The position numbers and the translations under genes are program-made. DNA of 64,000 nucleotides from Natronorubrum texcoconense (GTDB lineage: Archaea > Halobacteriota > Halobacteria > Halobacteriales > Natrialbaceae). The notes under the pieces are model-generated. The model saw nothing but the letters and a program-made list of their open reading frames with translations, made no database searches and was not told the origin of the DNA. The stretch covers positions 310,001-374,000 of the forward strand of contig NZ_FNFE01000004.1 in the NCBI RefSeq assembly GCF_900100335.1. Direction: 5' to 3'. Shown here piece after piece: positions 16,707-25,587 of the stretch. The stretch's first letter is position 1. The number at the start of each line of letters is the position of its first letter.

Positions 16707-17192
16707 ATGACCGAGGACATGCGAGCGATGATGGAGGAGTTCGACGACCTCGAAAGTCTGCTCCAGCACTTCATCGACGAAAACCAGGAGTTCCTCTCGT
16801 GGATCGGAACGCGCGTCGACGACGTCGGCGACGGCACGATGACGCTCGCGCTTCCCTACGACGAGAAGTTGAGCAACACGCGGCCGAACGCGCCGTCGGA
16901 CGAGCGCGCGGATCTCCACGGCGGCGTCGCCGCGACGCTGATCGACACCGTCGGCGGCCTCGCGCTCCGGACGGCGATGGACGAACCGTTCGGCGCCCGA
17001 ATCGCGACGATCAACCTGAACGTCAACTACCTGCGGCCCGCCGTCGGCGACCTCTCGGCGACGGCGAACGTCGTCCGTCTCGGCGGCAGCGTCGGCGTCA
17101 GCGAGATTACGGTCGAGAGCACGACGCCGGACGGCGAGACGAAGGAGGTCGCGACCGGTCAGGGCGCGTATCGGGTGTTTCGGCCCGAGTAG
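16707..17192 (+). CDS. Hotdog-fold acyl-CoA thioesterase (PaaI/YbgC-like)
   Basis: 161 residues. The N-terminal helix (MRAMMEEFDDLESLLQHFIDENQEFLSWIG) is followed by a PaaI-type hotdog: ADLHGGVAATLIDTVGGLALRT carries the HGG and Asp/Thr active-site loop, and GARIATINLNVNYLRPAVGDL the central strand. Such enzymes hydrolyse acyl- or aryl-CoA thioesters in the cytoplasm. The gene is single and no pathway neighbour indicates the substrate. Confidence 0.92.
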   Translation: MTEDMRAMMEEFDDLESLLQHFIDENQEFLSWIGTRVDDVGDGTMTLALPYDEKLSNTRPNAPSDERADLHGGVAATLIDTVGGLALRTAMDEPFGARIATINLNVNYLRPAVGDLSATANVVRLGGSVGVSEITVESTTPDGETKEVATGQGAYRVFRPE

Positions 17193-17581
17193 AGCCGTCC
17201 TCGATTTGCCTCGAGGCCGCGATTCATCGCCGATCGGCGGTTGCTGCCCTCCGGCTGTCGTAGCCGTCCGTCGAGCGCGCGCGGTCGCCCTCGGACCGAG
17301 ATCGCCGCTCCAACCGGCTTAACCGGCGTTCGTATCGGGGAGGATGTTGCCGAATTCAACCGTGCTAGTAGCTCCACCTCTACTTTCTCCCGAACCGGTT
17401 CGTGCCCTTTTCCACTTCTCAGGAATCGCTGTCCCAGCTATAACCCGCTGTTTCCGAGGGCCAACTGTGACGGGGAGTCGATCGGCGCGTCGAACCGCGT
17501 TGGCGACTCCGACTGCCACGTCACGCCGGCACAGCGTGGTAACCAGCACGCGGCCTCGAGCCGCACCGCAGACCCAGACCG
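17193..17581. other. Leader region of the nos operon
   Basis: 389 bases without a convincing gene. AGCTATAACCC at about 17435-17444 is the best TATA element and would start the transcript near 17468, giving a 5' untranslated region of about 110 bases before nosZ, unusual for a haloarchaeon where leaderless mRNAs dominate. GCCGGC/AACCGG-type short repeats occur near 17310-17330 but form no strong hairpin. Confidence 0.4.
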
Positions 17582-19513
17582 ATGACACAAACACACGACT
17601 CCGACGACGGACCGACAGACACGACCCACTCGACCGACGTCGATCTCGAGATCGACGCCGCGTCGGAACGCGATCCGCTGTTCGCGCGGATCCCGCGACG
17701 CGACTTCATGAAAGCGGGCATGGCCGCCGGCGCGGTCGGTGCGATGGGGTCGCTAGCCGGCTGTACGAGCATCCTCGACCGCGACGGCTCGGTCTCCATC
17801 GACGACGTGGACACCGACGTTGCGCCCGGCGAACTCGACGAATACTACGCGTTCCTCTCCGGGGGCCACTCCGGCGAGGTGCGCGTCTACGGCGTGCCGT
17901 CGATGCGCCAGCTCATGCGCATCCCCGTGTTCTCGAAGGAGAGCGCCCGCGGCTACGGCTACGACGACGAGACCAGAGAGATGCTCGAGGAATCGGGCGG
18001 CTACACCTGGGGTGACGTCCATCACCCCCGCGTGAGCCAGACGGACAACGAGTACGACGGCCGGTGGCTGTTCGTCAACGACAAGGCCAACGGTCGACTG
18101 GCGCGGATCGATCTAACGTACTTCGAGACCGACGCCATCGTCGACCTGCCGAACCAGCAGGGGACCCACGGCGCCTGCGCGCTGATGCCCGACACGAAGT
18201 ACATTTTCGGCGTCGGCGAGTTCCGGGTGCCGTTGCCGAACGACGGCCGCAACCTCGACGACCCCGAGGAGTACACGTCCGTACTGTCGGCGGTCGACCC
18301 CGAGACGATGAACCCCGTCTTCGACGTGCTCGTCGACGGCAACATGGACAACGCCGACTCCGGAAAGGACGGCCGGTGGTTCTTCGGGACCTGTTACAAC
18401 AGCGAGGAAGCGGTCACCGAGAGCGAGATGACGCGGTCGGACACCGACTACGTGCAGGCGTTCGACATCCCCGCGATCGAGGACGCCGTCGAGAACGGCG
18501 ACTACGAGGAGATCGACGGCGTCCCGGTCGTCGACGGGACGAAAGACAGTTCGCTCAACGGCGGCGACAGCCCGATCGTTCACTACATCGACGTTCCCTC
18601 GAACCCCCACGGCGTGACCGTCACGCCCGACGGCAGCTACGCGATCGCCTCCGGGAAACTCGACAACACCTGCTCGGTGATCGATATCGCTCGACTCGAC
18701 GAGGTAGACGACCTGACGGACGCCATCGTCGGCCAGCCCGAACTCGGGATGGGGCCGCTACACACCCGCTACGACGACCGCGGCCACGCCTACACGTCGC
18801 TGTTCATCGACTCGCAGGTCGTCAAGTGGGACATCGAACGGGCGGTCGACTCCGAGCCGGGATCCGACGAGGCGGTCGTCGACCGGATCGACGTCCACTA
18901 CAGCCCCGGCCACCTGAACACGTCTCAGTCGTACACCGCGGACCCGCGCGGGGATTGGCTGATCTCGCTGAACAAGCACTCGATGGACCGGTTCCTCCCG
19001 GTCGGTCCGACGTTCCCCGTCAACGACCAGCTGATCTACATCGGCGACGACGAGGAGGGGATGCAACTGGTCAAAGACACCCCCGGCCACCCCGAACCAC
19101 ACGACGCGACGATCGTCCACCGGGACAACATCGAACCCGAGACGGTCTACGACCCCGACGACCTCGAGCTAGATCAGATCGGACTCGACGAGACCGGCAT
19201 CGAGCGCGAGGACGGTCGCGTCCACGTCAAGATGTACAACCAGCGGAACCACTTCGGCCACGACACGGTCACGGTCGAGGAGGGTGACGAGGTCACCATC
19301 ACGACGACGAACATCGAGAGCGCCGAGAACATCGTCCACTCGCTGGCGATCCCGCAGTACGACATCAACGTCAAGACCGCTCCGCAGGAGACGCGCGAGG
19401 TGACGTTCACGGCCGACAAGCCGGGCGTCTACTGGATGTACTGTGCGTACTTCTGCAGCGCACTGCACCTCGAGATGCGCTCGCGGCTGCTCGTCGAACC
19501 GAAGGAGGACTGA
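17582..19513 (+). CDS. nosZ: Nitrous-oxide reductase
   Basis: 643 residues. N-terminal PRRDFMKAGMAAGAVGAMGSLAGC is a twin-arginine signal ending in a lipobox-like LAGC. The beta-propeller gives all the CuZ histidines: GDVHHPRVS, GTHGACAL, SNPHGVTV, GPLHTRYD, SPGHLNTS and GHPEPHDA. The C-terminal cupredoxin has ENIVHSLAIP and CAYFCSALHLEM, the CuA ligands. The protein reduces N2O to N2 outside the membrane. The Tat signal is a trait of clade I enzymes. The lipobox suggests lipid anchoring to the membrane, sensible for an archaeon lacking a closed periplasm. It heads a six-gene operon with accessory genes. Confidence 0.97.
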   Translation: MTQTHDSDDGPTDTTHSTDVDLEIDAASERDPLFARIPRRDFMKAGMAAGAVGAMGSLAGCTSILDRDGSVSIDDVDTDVAPGELDEYYAFLSGGHSGEVRVYGVPSMRQLMRIPVFSKESARGYGYDDETREMLEESGGYTWGDVHHPRVSQTDNEYDGRWLFVNDKANGRLARIDLTYFETDAIVDLPNQQGTHGACALMPDTKYIFGVGEFRVPLPNDGRNLDDPEEYTSVLSAVDPETMNPVFDVLVDGNMDNADSGKDGRWFFGTCYNSEEAVTESEMTRSDTDYVQAFDIPAIEDAVENGDYEEIDGVPVVDGTKDSSLNGGDSPIVHYIDVPSNPHGVTVTPDGSYAIASGKLDNTCSVIDIARLDEVDDLTDAIVGQPELGMGPLHTRYDDRGHAYTSLFIDSQVVKWDIERAVDSEPGSDEAVVDRIDVHYSPGHLNTSQSYTADPRGDWLISLNKHSMDRFLPVGPTFPVNDQLIYIGDDEEGMQLVKDTPGHPEPHDATIVHRDNIEPETVYDPDDLELDQIGLDETGIEREDGRVHVKMYNQRNHFGHDTVTVEEGDEVTITTTNIESAENIVHSLAIPQYDINVKTAPQETREVTFTADKPGVYWMYCAYFCSALHLEMRSRLLVEPKED

Positions 19514-19519
19514 GTCGCG

Positions 19520-20410
19520 ATGGCCCGGCTTCGACGCGCGGTCGAACTGCGGCGGCTCCTCCCCGTGGTAGCGGCCGGGCTGTTGCTGATCGCCATCGCG
19601 TTCCCGATGTGGCGGATCACGCTCACCGCGCCGCAGTACGCCGGCCGAGCGCTGCCCGTCGAACTCTACGCCTACCCGCGACTCGGCGGGGAGTACGCGG
19701 AGGTACAGCTCCTCAACCACTACGTCGGGTTCTACTTCCCCGACCCGGTCTACCTCGAGCCGAACTACGAAGTCCACGAGAACGCGATCGCGGTTCCGGA
19801 GTGGTCGTTCGGCCCGCTTCCGTTCGTCCTCGCGGCCATCGGGAGCGTGTTCGTCGCGCTGGCTCCGACCGCGGAGGCGCTCGCCCGCCGGCTGCGTTAC
19901 CACCTGATGGCGACGATCGTCCTCTTCGCGGGGACGCTCGCCGTCGTCCAGTACCGACTGCACCAGGCCGGTCACGCGCTCGACCCGAACGCCCCGCTTC
20001 GGGGTGTCGAGGGCTTCACGCCGCCGGTAATCGGACCCTACGAGATCGCCAATATCAGCGGCTACGCGTGGCTCGGCTCCGGCGGCTACCTGACGCTGAC
20101 GGCCGTCGCCCTGCTCGCCGTCGCCTACCTCCTGCGGGACACGGACGCGACCGTCCGTGACGCGCCCGCGCTGGTCCGCTCGAGCGGCGAACGGGCTCGA
20201 GAGTATCTCCGCCGTCGACGCGGCGGGGACGACGGCGCACAGCGGGACAGCAACGGCGGCGAGGAACGGGAAATCGACCGTCCGACTGCGGCCGAGCCGA
20301 CCCGATCCGAGACGGCCGACAGCGAGCGGACTCGATCCGAGACGGCCGATCGACCGCCGATCTCGAGAACCGAAAACGACCGACCCGAAACCGAGGGACA
20401 CCGATCATGA
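19520..20410 (+). CDS. Nos-cluster membrane protein of unknown function
   Basis: 296 residues. A first hydrophobic segment (LLPVVAAGLLLIAIAFPMW) is followed by RITLTAPQYAG and LLNHYVGFYFPD, a signature I also know from a membrane protein in bacterial nos clusters (MWRI-x-L-x-APQYP ... LNHYIG). Three more transmembrane segments follow near residues 95, 135 and 190. The last ~85 residues are a charged low-complexity tail with two copies of TRSETAD. It starts six bases after nosZ and its stop overlaps the nosD start as ATGA. Likely a maturation or electron-transfer partner of NosZ; unproven. Confidence 0.82.
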   Translation: MARLRRAVELRRLLPVVAAGLLLIAIAFPMWRITLTAPQYAGRALPVELYAYPRLGGEYAEVQLLNHYVGFYFPDPVYLEPNYEVHENAIAVPEWSFGPLPFVLAAIGSVFVALAPTAEALARRLRYHLMATIVLFAGTLAVVQYRLHQAGHALDPNAPLRGVEGFTPPVIGPYEIANISGYAWLGSGGYLTLTAVALLAVAYLLRDTDATVRDAPALVRSSGERAREYLRRRRGGDDGAQRDSNGGEEREIDRPTAAEPTRSETADSERTRSETADRPPISRTENDRPETEGHRS

Positions 20411-21807
20411 GTCCACAGCTAACAGAGGGCTGGTTCGCTGCGCTCGCAGCGGCGATGTTGATCGCCTCGCTCGCCGGAGCGGGGTTCGCCGCGAGCGCCG
20501 ACACCGGGTCGGCGTCGGACGCCGTCGCCGTCACGCCCGACGTGCCGGATCCTCACGGCGTCGAAGAACCCGGCGAGCCGGGCGTCGCGACGATCGACGG
20601 CGAGGCGTTCGATTCGCTCCAGAACGCCGTCGACGCTGCCGACTCCGGTGACACGATCGTCCTCGAGGGGCGGTTCGACGAGCGCGTCGTCGTCGAGACA
20701 CCCAAGCTGACGCTCGAGGCGACCGATCCCGACGCCGCGCTGCTCGACGGCGGCGGCGAGGGGACGGTCCTCGAGATCGGCGCGGAAAACGTCACCGTCG
20801 ACGGGCTCTGGATCCGCGACTCCGGTCTGGACCGGAGCGGCGAGCACGCCGGCGTTCGCGTCGCCGAAACGGCGGCGGGCGCGACCGTCTCGGACGTCCG
20901 AATCACCGACGTCTCCCACGGCGTCTGGATCGACGGGGCTACCGGAGTCACCGTCGAGGACTCCGTGATCGCCGGCCACGCGGACGTCACCCCGCGCACC
21001 GATCGGGGCAACGGCATCCACCTCTGGGAGGCCGACGACGCCGTCCTGCGGAACAACGCGATCACGGAGACCCGCGACGGGATCTTCTACCAGTGGGCCG
21101 AGAACGTCGTCACCGAGGACAACGTCCTGTGGAACGTCCGCTACGGCGTCCACTACATGTACTCGGACGACAACCGGCTCGAGGGCAACGTCGCCTTCGA
21201 CAACGACGTCGGCTTCGCGCTGATGGTCTCGGCGGGGCTCGAGATCGTCGACAACGCGGCGATAAACAACCGCGGCTCGAGCGCCCACGGGATCCTGGTC
21301 AAGGACATCGACAGGAGCGAGATCCGGGGGAACGATGTCGTCGGCAACGGCAACGGGTTCTACGTCTACAACGCCCAGAACAACGAACTCACGGACAACC
21401 TCGTGCTGGGGAACGACCTCGGCATCTCCGTCACGGCGGGGACGAGCGGCGAACTGGTCGCCGGAAACAGCTTCGTCGACAACGACCTGCAGGCGTACGC
21501 CTCCGAGAACGTGCAGGTCGCCTGGAACGAGTCCGACCGGGGCAACTACTGGTCGGACGCCAGCGTCGTCGATCTGGACGGCGACGGCTCCAGCGAGATC
21601 CGCCACCAGCCCGCCGGCGCGGTCGAACGAATCGTCCACGAACAACCGCAGGCGGCGGTCTTCGCCGACAGCCCGGCGTTCGACGCGGTCCGGCTCGCCG
21701 AGAGCTCGTTCCCGGTCCTCGAGACCGGCGGCGTCGTCGACCACCGACCGCTCGCGGAACCGCCCCACGACGACTGGAGGGACTACTATGCAACTCACGA
21801 TCACTGA
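20407..21807 (+). CDS. nosD: NosD, copper-site assembly protein (right-handed beta-helix)
   Basis: 466 residues with a Sec-type signal (LTEGWFAALAAAMLIASLAGAGFA). The body is a chain of beta-helix rungs rich in N-x-I/V and G-x-x-I repeats (LRNNAITETRDGIFYQW, LEGNVAFDNDVGFALM, NNELTDNLVLGNDLGI). NosD, with the ABC complex NosFY, supplies what is needed to build the CuZ site of NosZ. It overlaps the preceding stop by ATGA and overlaps nosF by 20 bases, so the operon is tightly coupled. Confidence 0.93.
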   Translation: MSPQLTEGWFAALAAAMLIASLAGAGFAASADTGSASDAVAVTPDVPDPHGVEEPGEPGVATIDGEAFDSLQNAVDAADSGDTIVLEGRFDERVVVETPKLTLEATDPDAALLDGGGEGTVLEIGAENVTVDGLWIRDSGLDRSGEHAGVRVAETAAGATVSDVRITDVSHGVWIDGATGVTVEDSVIAGHADVTPRTDRGNGIHLWEADDAVLRNNAITETRDGIFYQWAENVVTEDNVLWNVRYGVHYMYSDDNRLEGNVAFDNDVGFALMVSAGLEIVDNAAINNRGSSAHGILVKDIDRSEIRGNDVVGNGNGFYVYNAQNNELTDNLVLGNDLGISVTAGTSGELVAGNSFVDNDLQAYASENVQVAWNESDRGNYWSDASVVDLDGDGSSEIRHQPAGAVERIVHEQPQAAVFADSPAFDAVRLAESSFPVLETGGVVDHRPLAEPPHDDWRDYYATHDH

Positions 21808-22747
21808 CGTACACAAGCGATACGGCGACGTCGTCGCCCTCGACGGTCCCTCCTTCGAGGTACCCTCGGGGTCGACGTTCGGCGTCCTCGGGACGAACGG
21901 CGCGGGAAAGACGACGCTGTTCGAACTGCTCGTCGGCCACGACCGACCCGACGGCGGCACGATCGAGGTCGGCGGACTCGACGTCGAGCGGGCGGGCCAC
22001 CGCGTCCGCGAGCGCGTCGGGTTCCTGCCCGAACACACGGGTTTCCCGGCGGCGCTGACCGGACGCGAGGTCCTCTCGATCCACGCCCGCATCCGCGGGC
22101 TCGAGGACCGACACGCGCGCATCGAGGACTGCCTCGAGATCGTCGGCCTGACGGACGCGGCCGACCGCGCCGTGGAGGGCTACTCGAACGGGATGGGACG
22201 TCGACTCGGGCTCGCGGCCACGCTGCTCGCGGAGCCGCCGGTGCTCGTCCTCGACGAGCCGACGGCCGGTCTCGACCCCCGCGGCGTCGCCGCGTTCCAC
22301 CGAATCATCGAACGAATCGATCGCGAAACCGACGCCACGGTCGTCCTCTCCTCGCACGTGCTGAGCGAGGTCGAACGCCTCTGTGACGAAGTCGTCGTCC
22401 TGCAGGACGGAACACTCCGCGCCGCGGGAGCCGTCGACGACCTGCGATCGAACGACGGTCGCGTGACCGTCACCGTCCGCCCCGCGAGCGAGGGCGATCG
22501 CCCCGCGCTGCTGACGGTCGTTCGACGCTACGGCGACGTTACCGACACCGGAGACGCGCTCGAGGTCGCCTGCGACCGCGAGACGGCGTTCGACCTCGTC
22601 GCCGCGCTCGGGGAGTCCCATCGAAAGCTCGTCGACCGATTCGAAGTTCGAGAGCCCGGACTCGAGGCCGCGTTCCACGAGGCGCTCGAAAACGAGGACG
22701 GCGACGAACCCGCGGAGACCGCCACCACCGAGGAGATCCCATCATGA
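21788..22747 (+). CDS. nosF: NosF, ABC-type ATPase for NosZ maturation
   Basis: 319 residues from the ATG at 21788, inside the end of nosD. Walker A is GTNGAGKTT, the signature region is YSNGMGRRLGLA, Walker B is VLVLDEPTAGLD, and the switch His is in VVLSSHVLSEVERL. The C-terminal ~90 residues form an extra domain (VTVTVRPASEGDRP) of the kind seen in exporters of the CcmA/Nos type. It powers the NosFY complex that works with NosD. The stop overlaps nosY by ATGA. Confidence 0.95.
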   Translation: MQLTITDVHKRYGDVVALDGPSFEVPSGSTFGVLGTNGAGKTTLFELLVGHDRPDGGTIEVGGLDVERAGHRVRERVGFLPEHTGFPAALTGREVLSIHARIRGLEDRHARIEDCLEIVGLTDAADRAVEGYSNGMGRRLGLAATLLAEPPVLVLDEPTAGLDPRGVAAFHRIIERIDRETDATVVLSSHVLSEVERLCDEVVVLQDGTLRAAGAVDDLRSNDGRVTVTVRPASEGDRPALLTVVRRYGDVTDTGDALEVACDRETAFDLVAALGESHRKLVDRFEVREPGLEAAFHEALENEDGDEPAETATTEEIPS

Positions 22748-23700
22748 GCCACGATCACCGACGAGACGACCGCCGATCCGCACCGTCGGATCGAGAGCTG
22801 GAACCCGACGACGGCTACGAGACGGATCCCGCTTCGAGCGCGGGCTACGAGACGGGTTCTGCCTCGAGCGTCGGCCACGCGCCAGAGTCCGGCACCTCGC
22901 TTCAACAGGTGCTCGTCGTCGCGACGACCGAGTACCGGCTGGCGGTGCGGAGCCGCTGGGCGATCGCGATCGCGGCGATCTTCGCGGCGTTCGCTCTCGG
23001 GCTGACGACGTTCAGCGGCTCGGCGGTCAGCCCCGCCGGCTTCGAACGCGTCGTGGCGAGCCTCGCCGTGCTCGCCGTCTATCTCGTTCCGCTGGTCGCG
23101 CTCGCGTTCAGCTACGACGTGATCGTCGGCCGCGAGGAGAGCGGCTGGCTCCACGCCCTGTTCGCTCTCCCGGTCTCGCGGTCGTGGATCGTCCTCGGGG
23201 CCGCCCTCGGTCGCGCGGCCGTCCTCGCGAGCGCGACGGTCGTCGGCTTCGGACTCGCCGGCGGCCTGCTCTTACTCGAGTACGGGTTCGACGGCTTCGA
23301 TGCTTACGTCGGCTTCCTGCTCGGTGCGGTCGGCCTCGGGCTCGCCTTCCTCGCGCTCGGCGTCCTGCTGTCGACGTTGGCGCGGGAGAAGACTCACGCA
23401 CTCGGCTTCGCGCTGCTCGCGTGGGCCTGGTTCGTGCTCGTACACGACCTGCTCGCGCTGGGCGTAGTCGCGGCGTTTCGGCTGCCCGACGCGGCTATCT
23501 CGGCCATGGTCCTCTCCAATCCGACGGGCGTCTTTCGAGCACTCGTCCTCGGCGCACTCGGCGCCGGCGGCGACGCCGGATTCGCCGCCGTGCTCGCCGA
23601 GGCGGGGCTGTCGACGGGCGTGCTGGTCGCCGCGCTGGTCGTCTGGATCGCCGCGCCGATCGCGCTCGCAGCCGTAGCCGTCAGGAGGCGACGGCTATGA
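22744..23700 (+). CDS. nosY: NosY, ABC-2 type permease
   Basis: 318 residues. After a polar N-terminal tail of ~55 residues there are six hydrophobic segments, with the ABC-2 hallmark EESGWLHALFALPVSRSWIVLGAALGR between the second and third. It is the membrane half of the NosFY transporter, which acts with NosD in CuZ assembly. Its N-terminal tail is longer than in most NosY proteins and contains two near-repeats (ASSAGYETGS/ASSVGHAPES). ATGA overlaps couple it to both nosF and nosL. Confidence 0.93.
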   Translation: MSHDHRRDDRRSAPSDRELEPDDGYETDPASSAGYETGSASSVGHAPESGTSLQQVLVVATTEYRLAVRSRWAIAIAAIFAAFALGLTTFSGSAVSPAGFERVVASLAVLAVYLVPLVALAFSYDVIVGREESGWLHALFALPVSRSWIVLGAALGRAAVLASATVVGFGLAGGLLLLEYGFDGFDAYVGFLLGAVGLGLAFLALGVLLSTLAREKTHALGFALLAWAWFVLVHDLLALGVVAAFRLPDAAISAMVLSNPTGVFRALVLGALGAGGDAGFAAVLAEAGLSTGVLVAALVVWIAAPIALAAVAVRRRRL

Positions 23701-24275
23701 CGGCCGCGACCTCGAGAGCGGAACCGCTGCCGACTCGGCGGCGGGTCCTCCTCGGAGCCGGCAGCCTGGCGACCGCCGCACTCGCGGGCTGTCTCGGTGC
23801 CGGCGGGCCGGACGACGAGGCCGCCGAGCCCGTCGACCTCACCGAGGGCCAGGAGTGCGACGTCTGCGGGATGGCGATCGCGGATCACTTCGGCCCCGCC
23901 GGGCAGGTGTTCTACGCCGACGGCGAACCCGAGGATCGAGACGGCCCGGCGCGGTTCGACAGCGTCGCCGAACTCCTCGTCTTCCACGCGGAACGCGAGG
24001 CTCGAGGCTGGGAGAAACGGGCCGCGTTCGTTACGGACTACTCGAGCGTCGCGTACGACCTCCTCGAGGGCGACGAACGACTGCACATCTCGACGCACGC
24101 GGCCGCCGAGGACTTCGCGGACGCGACGGAACTCCACTACGTCGCCGACAGCGAGGTTCACGGGGCGATGGGCGAGGATTTCTTGCCGTTTTCGGATCGA
24201 GAAGAGGCCGACGCGTTCGCCGAGGAGTACGGCGGTGAGGTGCTCGAATGGGGAGACGTAGCGGGGCGGACCTAG
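23697..24275 (+). CDS. nosL: NosL, copper chaperone lipoprotein
   Basis: 192 residues from the ATG at 23697, overlapping the nosY stop. TRRRVLLGAGSLATAALAGCLG is a Tat signal with a lipobox, so the protein is exported folded and lipid-anchored. EGQECDVCGMAIADHFGPAGQVFY holds the Cu(I)-binding C-x2-C-G-M motif. NosL delivers copper to NosZ. It is the last gene of the operon and overlaps by three to four bases with a tiny gene on the opposite strand. Confidence 0.94.
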   Translation: MTAATSRAEPLPTRRRVLLGAGSLATAALAGCLGAGGPDDEAAEPVDLTEGQECDVCGMAIADHFGPAGQVFYADGEPEDRDGPARFDSVAELLVFHAEREARGWEKRAAFVTDYSSVAYDLLEGDERLHISTHAAAEDFADATELHYVADSEVHGAMGEDFLPFSDREEADAFAEEYGGEVLEWGDVAGRT

Positions 24276-24430
24276 CTCTCGAGACCGGGCGCTTCATCGG
24301 CTAACTCGTCGCTATTCCGGCACCGAGCACTGACCCAGAAGCGTCCGTGGAGGTAACAGCCGATCGCCGCGACGAGGAGGAAGTAGCCGTAGATCACCGT
24401 TTCGACGAGTGGAGGGACCGACTCGAGCAT
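24272..24430 (-). CDS. 52-residue single-pass membrane protein
   Basis: A small frame from ATG 24430 to TAG 24272-24274. It reads MLESVPPLVETVIYGYFLLV, one transmembrane helix, then a Cys-containing basic loop (CYLHGRFWVSARCR) and an acidic end. Codon use fits the neighbours, with mostly G or C in third positions. It overlaps the nosL stop by a few bases, converging on it. I do not recognise a family. It could belong with the second mini membrane protein just upstream on the same strand. Confidence 0.5.
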   Translation of the reverse strand: MLESVPPLVETVIYGYFLLVAAIGCYLHGRFWVSARCRNSDELADEAPGLES

Positions 24431-24505
24431 CGACTTTCCGTACAGTCTCGCCGTCGATACTGTTGCACCTGAACTGCGACACGCTTCTTAGGCGGTCGCG
24501 GTCAG

Positions 24506-24667
24506 TTACGTGTTCGAGACCATCCAATATCGCACGCCGAGGTAGATCATGACGATGCCGAACGTGACCGCGAACAGCGGCGAGCCGTCCATCGCCGCGT
24601 AGATCAGCGCGACCGCGTTCAGCGCGATCCCGACGACGTACATCGTCCGCATTCGTCGCTCGTTCAT
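24506..24667 (-). CDS. 53-residue two-helix membrane protein
   Basis: Runs from ATG 24667 to TAA 24506. The sequence starts MNERRMRTMYVVGIALNAVA, then has IYAAMDGSPLFAVTFGIVMI and ends YLGVRYWMVSNT: two short hydrophobic helices joined by DGSP. Codon bias and length resemble small haloarchaeal membrane proteins that are often missed. It lies 75 bases upstream of the 52-residue gene on the same strand, so the two may be one transcript. The function is unknown. Confidence 0.55.
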   Translation of the reverse strand: MNERRMRTMYVVGIALNAVALIYAAMDGSPLFAVTFGIVMIYLGVRYWMVSNT

Positions 24668-24847
24668 GCGGTCTCACCCGCGTCGTCAGCGAGGCGTTCG
24701 AGCACCCCGTCTCGAGGTCGCCGAGAGCGTCTCATACCACGCTCTTGGGACGGGGGGTAGAAAACGCTCTCACTTCGGCTCGATCGGCGATCGACGACCG
24801 GTGGCCGGAGCGCAGTCGCGTCTCGTCCGCTCACCCGTCCTCGCCAC

Positions 24848-25426
24848 TCACTCGGCACCGAACTCGAGGCCGTCGCTGTCGACCACCTCGCCGAACAGCC
24901 AGTCGGCGTGGTCGACGGCGTACTCCTTGTGATCGTCCTCGATCGCACCGATGCAGTCTTCGACCATGAGCGGCCGAAAGTCCCGCAGCCCGGCGCTGCC
25001 GCCGGTGTGAAGCACGCAGACGTTCGCGAGGGTGCCACAGATGACGAGATCGTCGATGCCGCGGGCGTTCAGCCAGCCCTCGAGTTCGGTGTTGTAGAAG
25101 GCGTCGTAGGTGTGTTTCTCGACGACGTGATCCGCCTCCTCGACGGGGAGTTCGTCGACGATTTCGGCCTCCCACGACCCCTCGAGGACGTGTTCGCCCC
25201 ACTGCTCGAACTCGTCGTAGTAGTGGGCGTCGTCGAACTGTTCGGGCGGGTGGACGTCTCGCGTGTAGACCACCGCGGCGTCGGCCCCGGCGGCCCGCTC
25301 GACGAGGTCGGCGACGGGCTCGACGACCGTCTCGCTGCCCGGCGCGTACAGCGAGCCGTCGGGGTGACAGAAGCCGTTTTGCATGTCCACGACCACGACC
25401 GCGGTGTCGGCTGGCTCGAGGTGCAT
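24848..25426 (-). CDS. Cysteine hydrolase, nicotinamidase/isochorismatase family
   Basis: 192 residues. The catalytic triad is visible: Asp in VVVVDMQNGFCHPDGSLY, Lys in VVEKHTYDAFYNT, and Cys in VICGTLANVCVLHTGGSAG. The metal-site Asp/His (TRDVHPPEQFDDAHYY) also fits nicotinamidases. The probable reaction is nicotinamide to nicotinate and ammonia in NAD recycling, supported by a nicotinate phosphoribosyltransferase gene 4.4 kb away. Other members act on isochorismate or ureidoacrylate, so the assignment is to family level. It is divergent from the surface protein at 25588. Confidence 0.87.
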   Translation of the reverse strand: MHLEPADTAVVVVDMQNGFCHPDGSLYAPGSETVVEPVADLVERAAGADAAVVYTRDVHPPEQFDDAHYYDEFEQWGEHVLEGSWEAEIVDELPVEEADHVVEKHTYDAFYNTELEGWLNARGIDDLVICGTLANVCVLHTGGSAGLRDFRPLMVEDCIGAIEDDHKEYAVDHADWLFGEVVDSDGLEFGAE

Positions 25427-25587
25427 AGTTAGCGTATCGTACGAACTCGCCGCTAAAAACGTTCGTGACGGGACGGCCGTCGTCGGGGACGCTATCTCGC
25501 AGACGGGGGCGAGCGAGAGCAGCGGAGTACAGCACCAACCAGCGACCTTTTTACACTCCTTTCCCTACTGCCTGTCAACGCTTCCAA

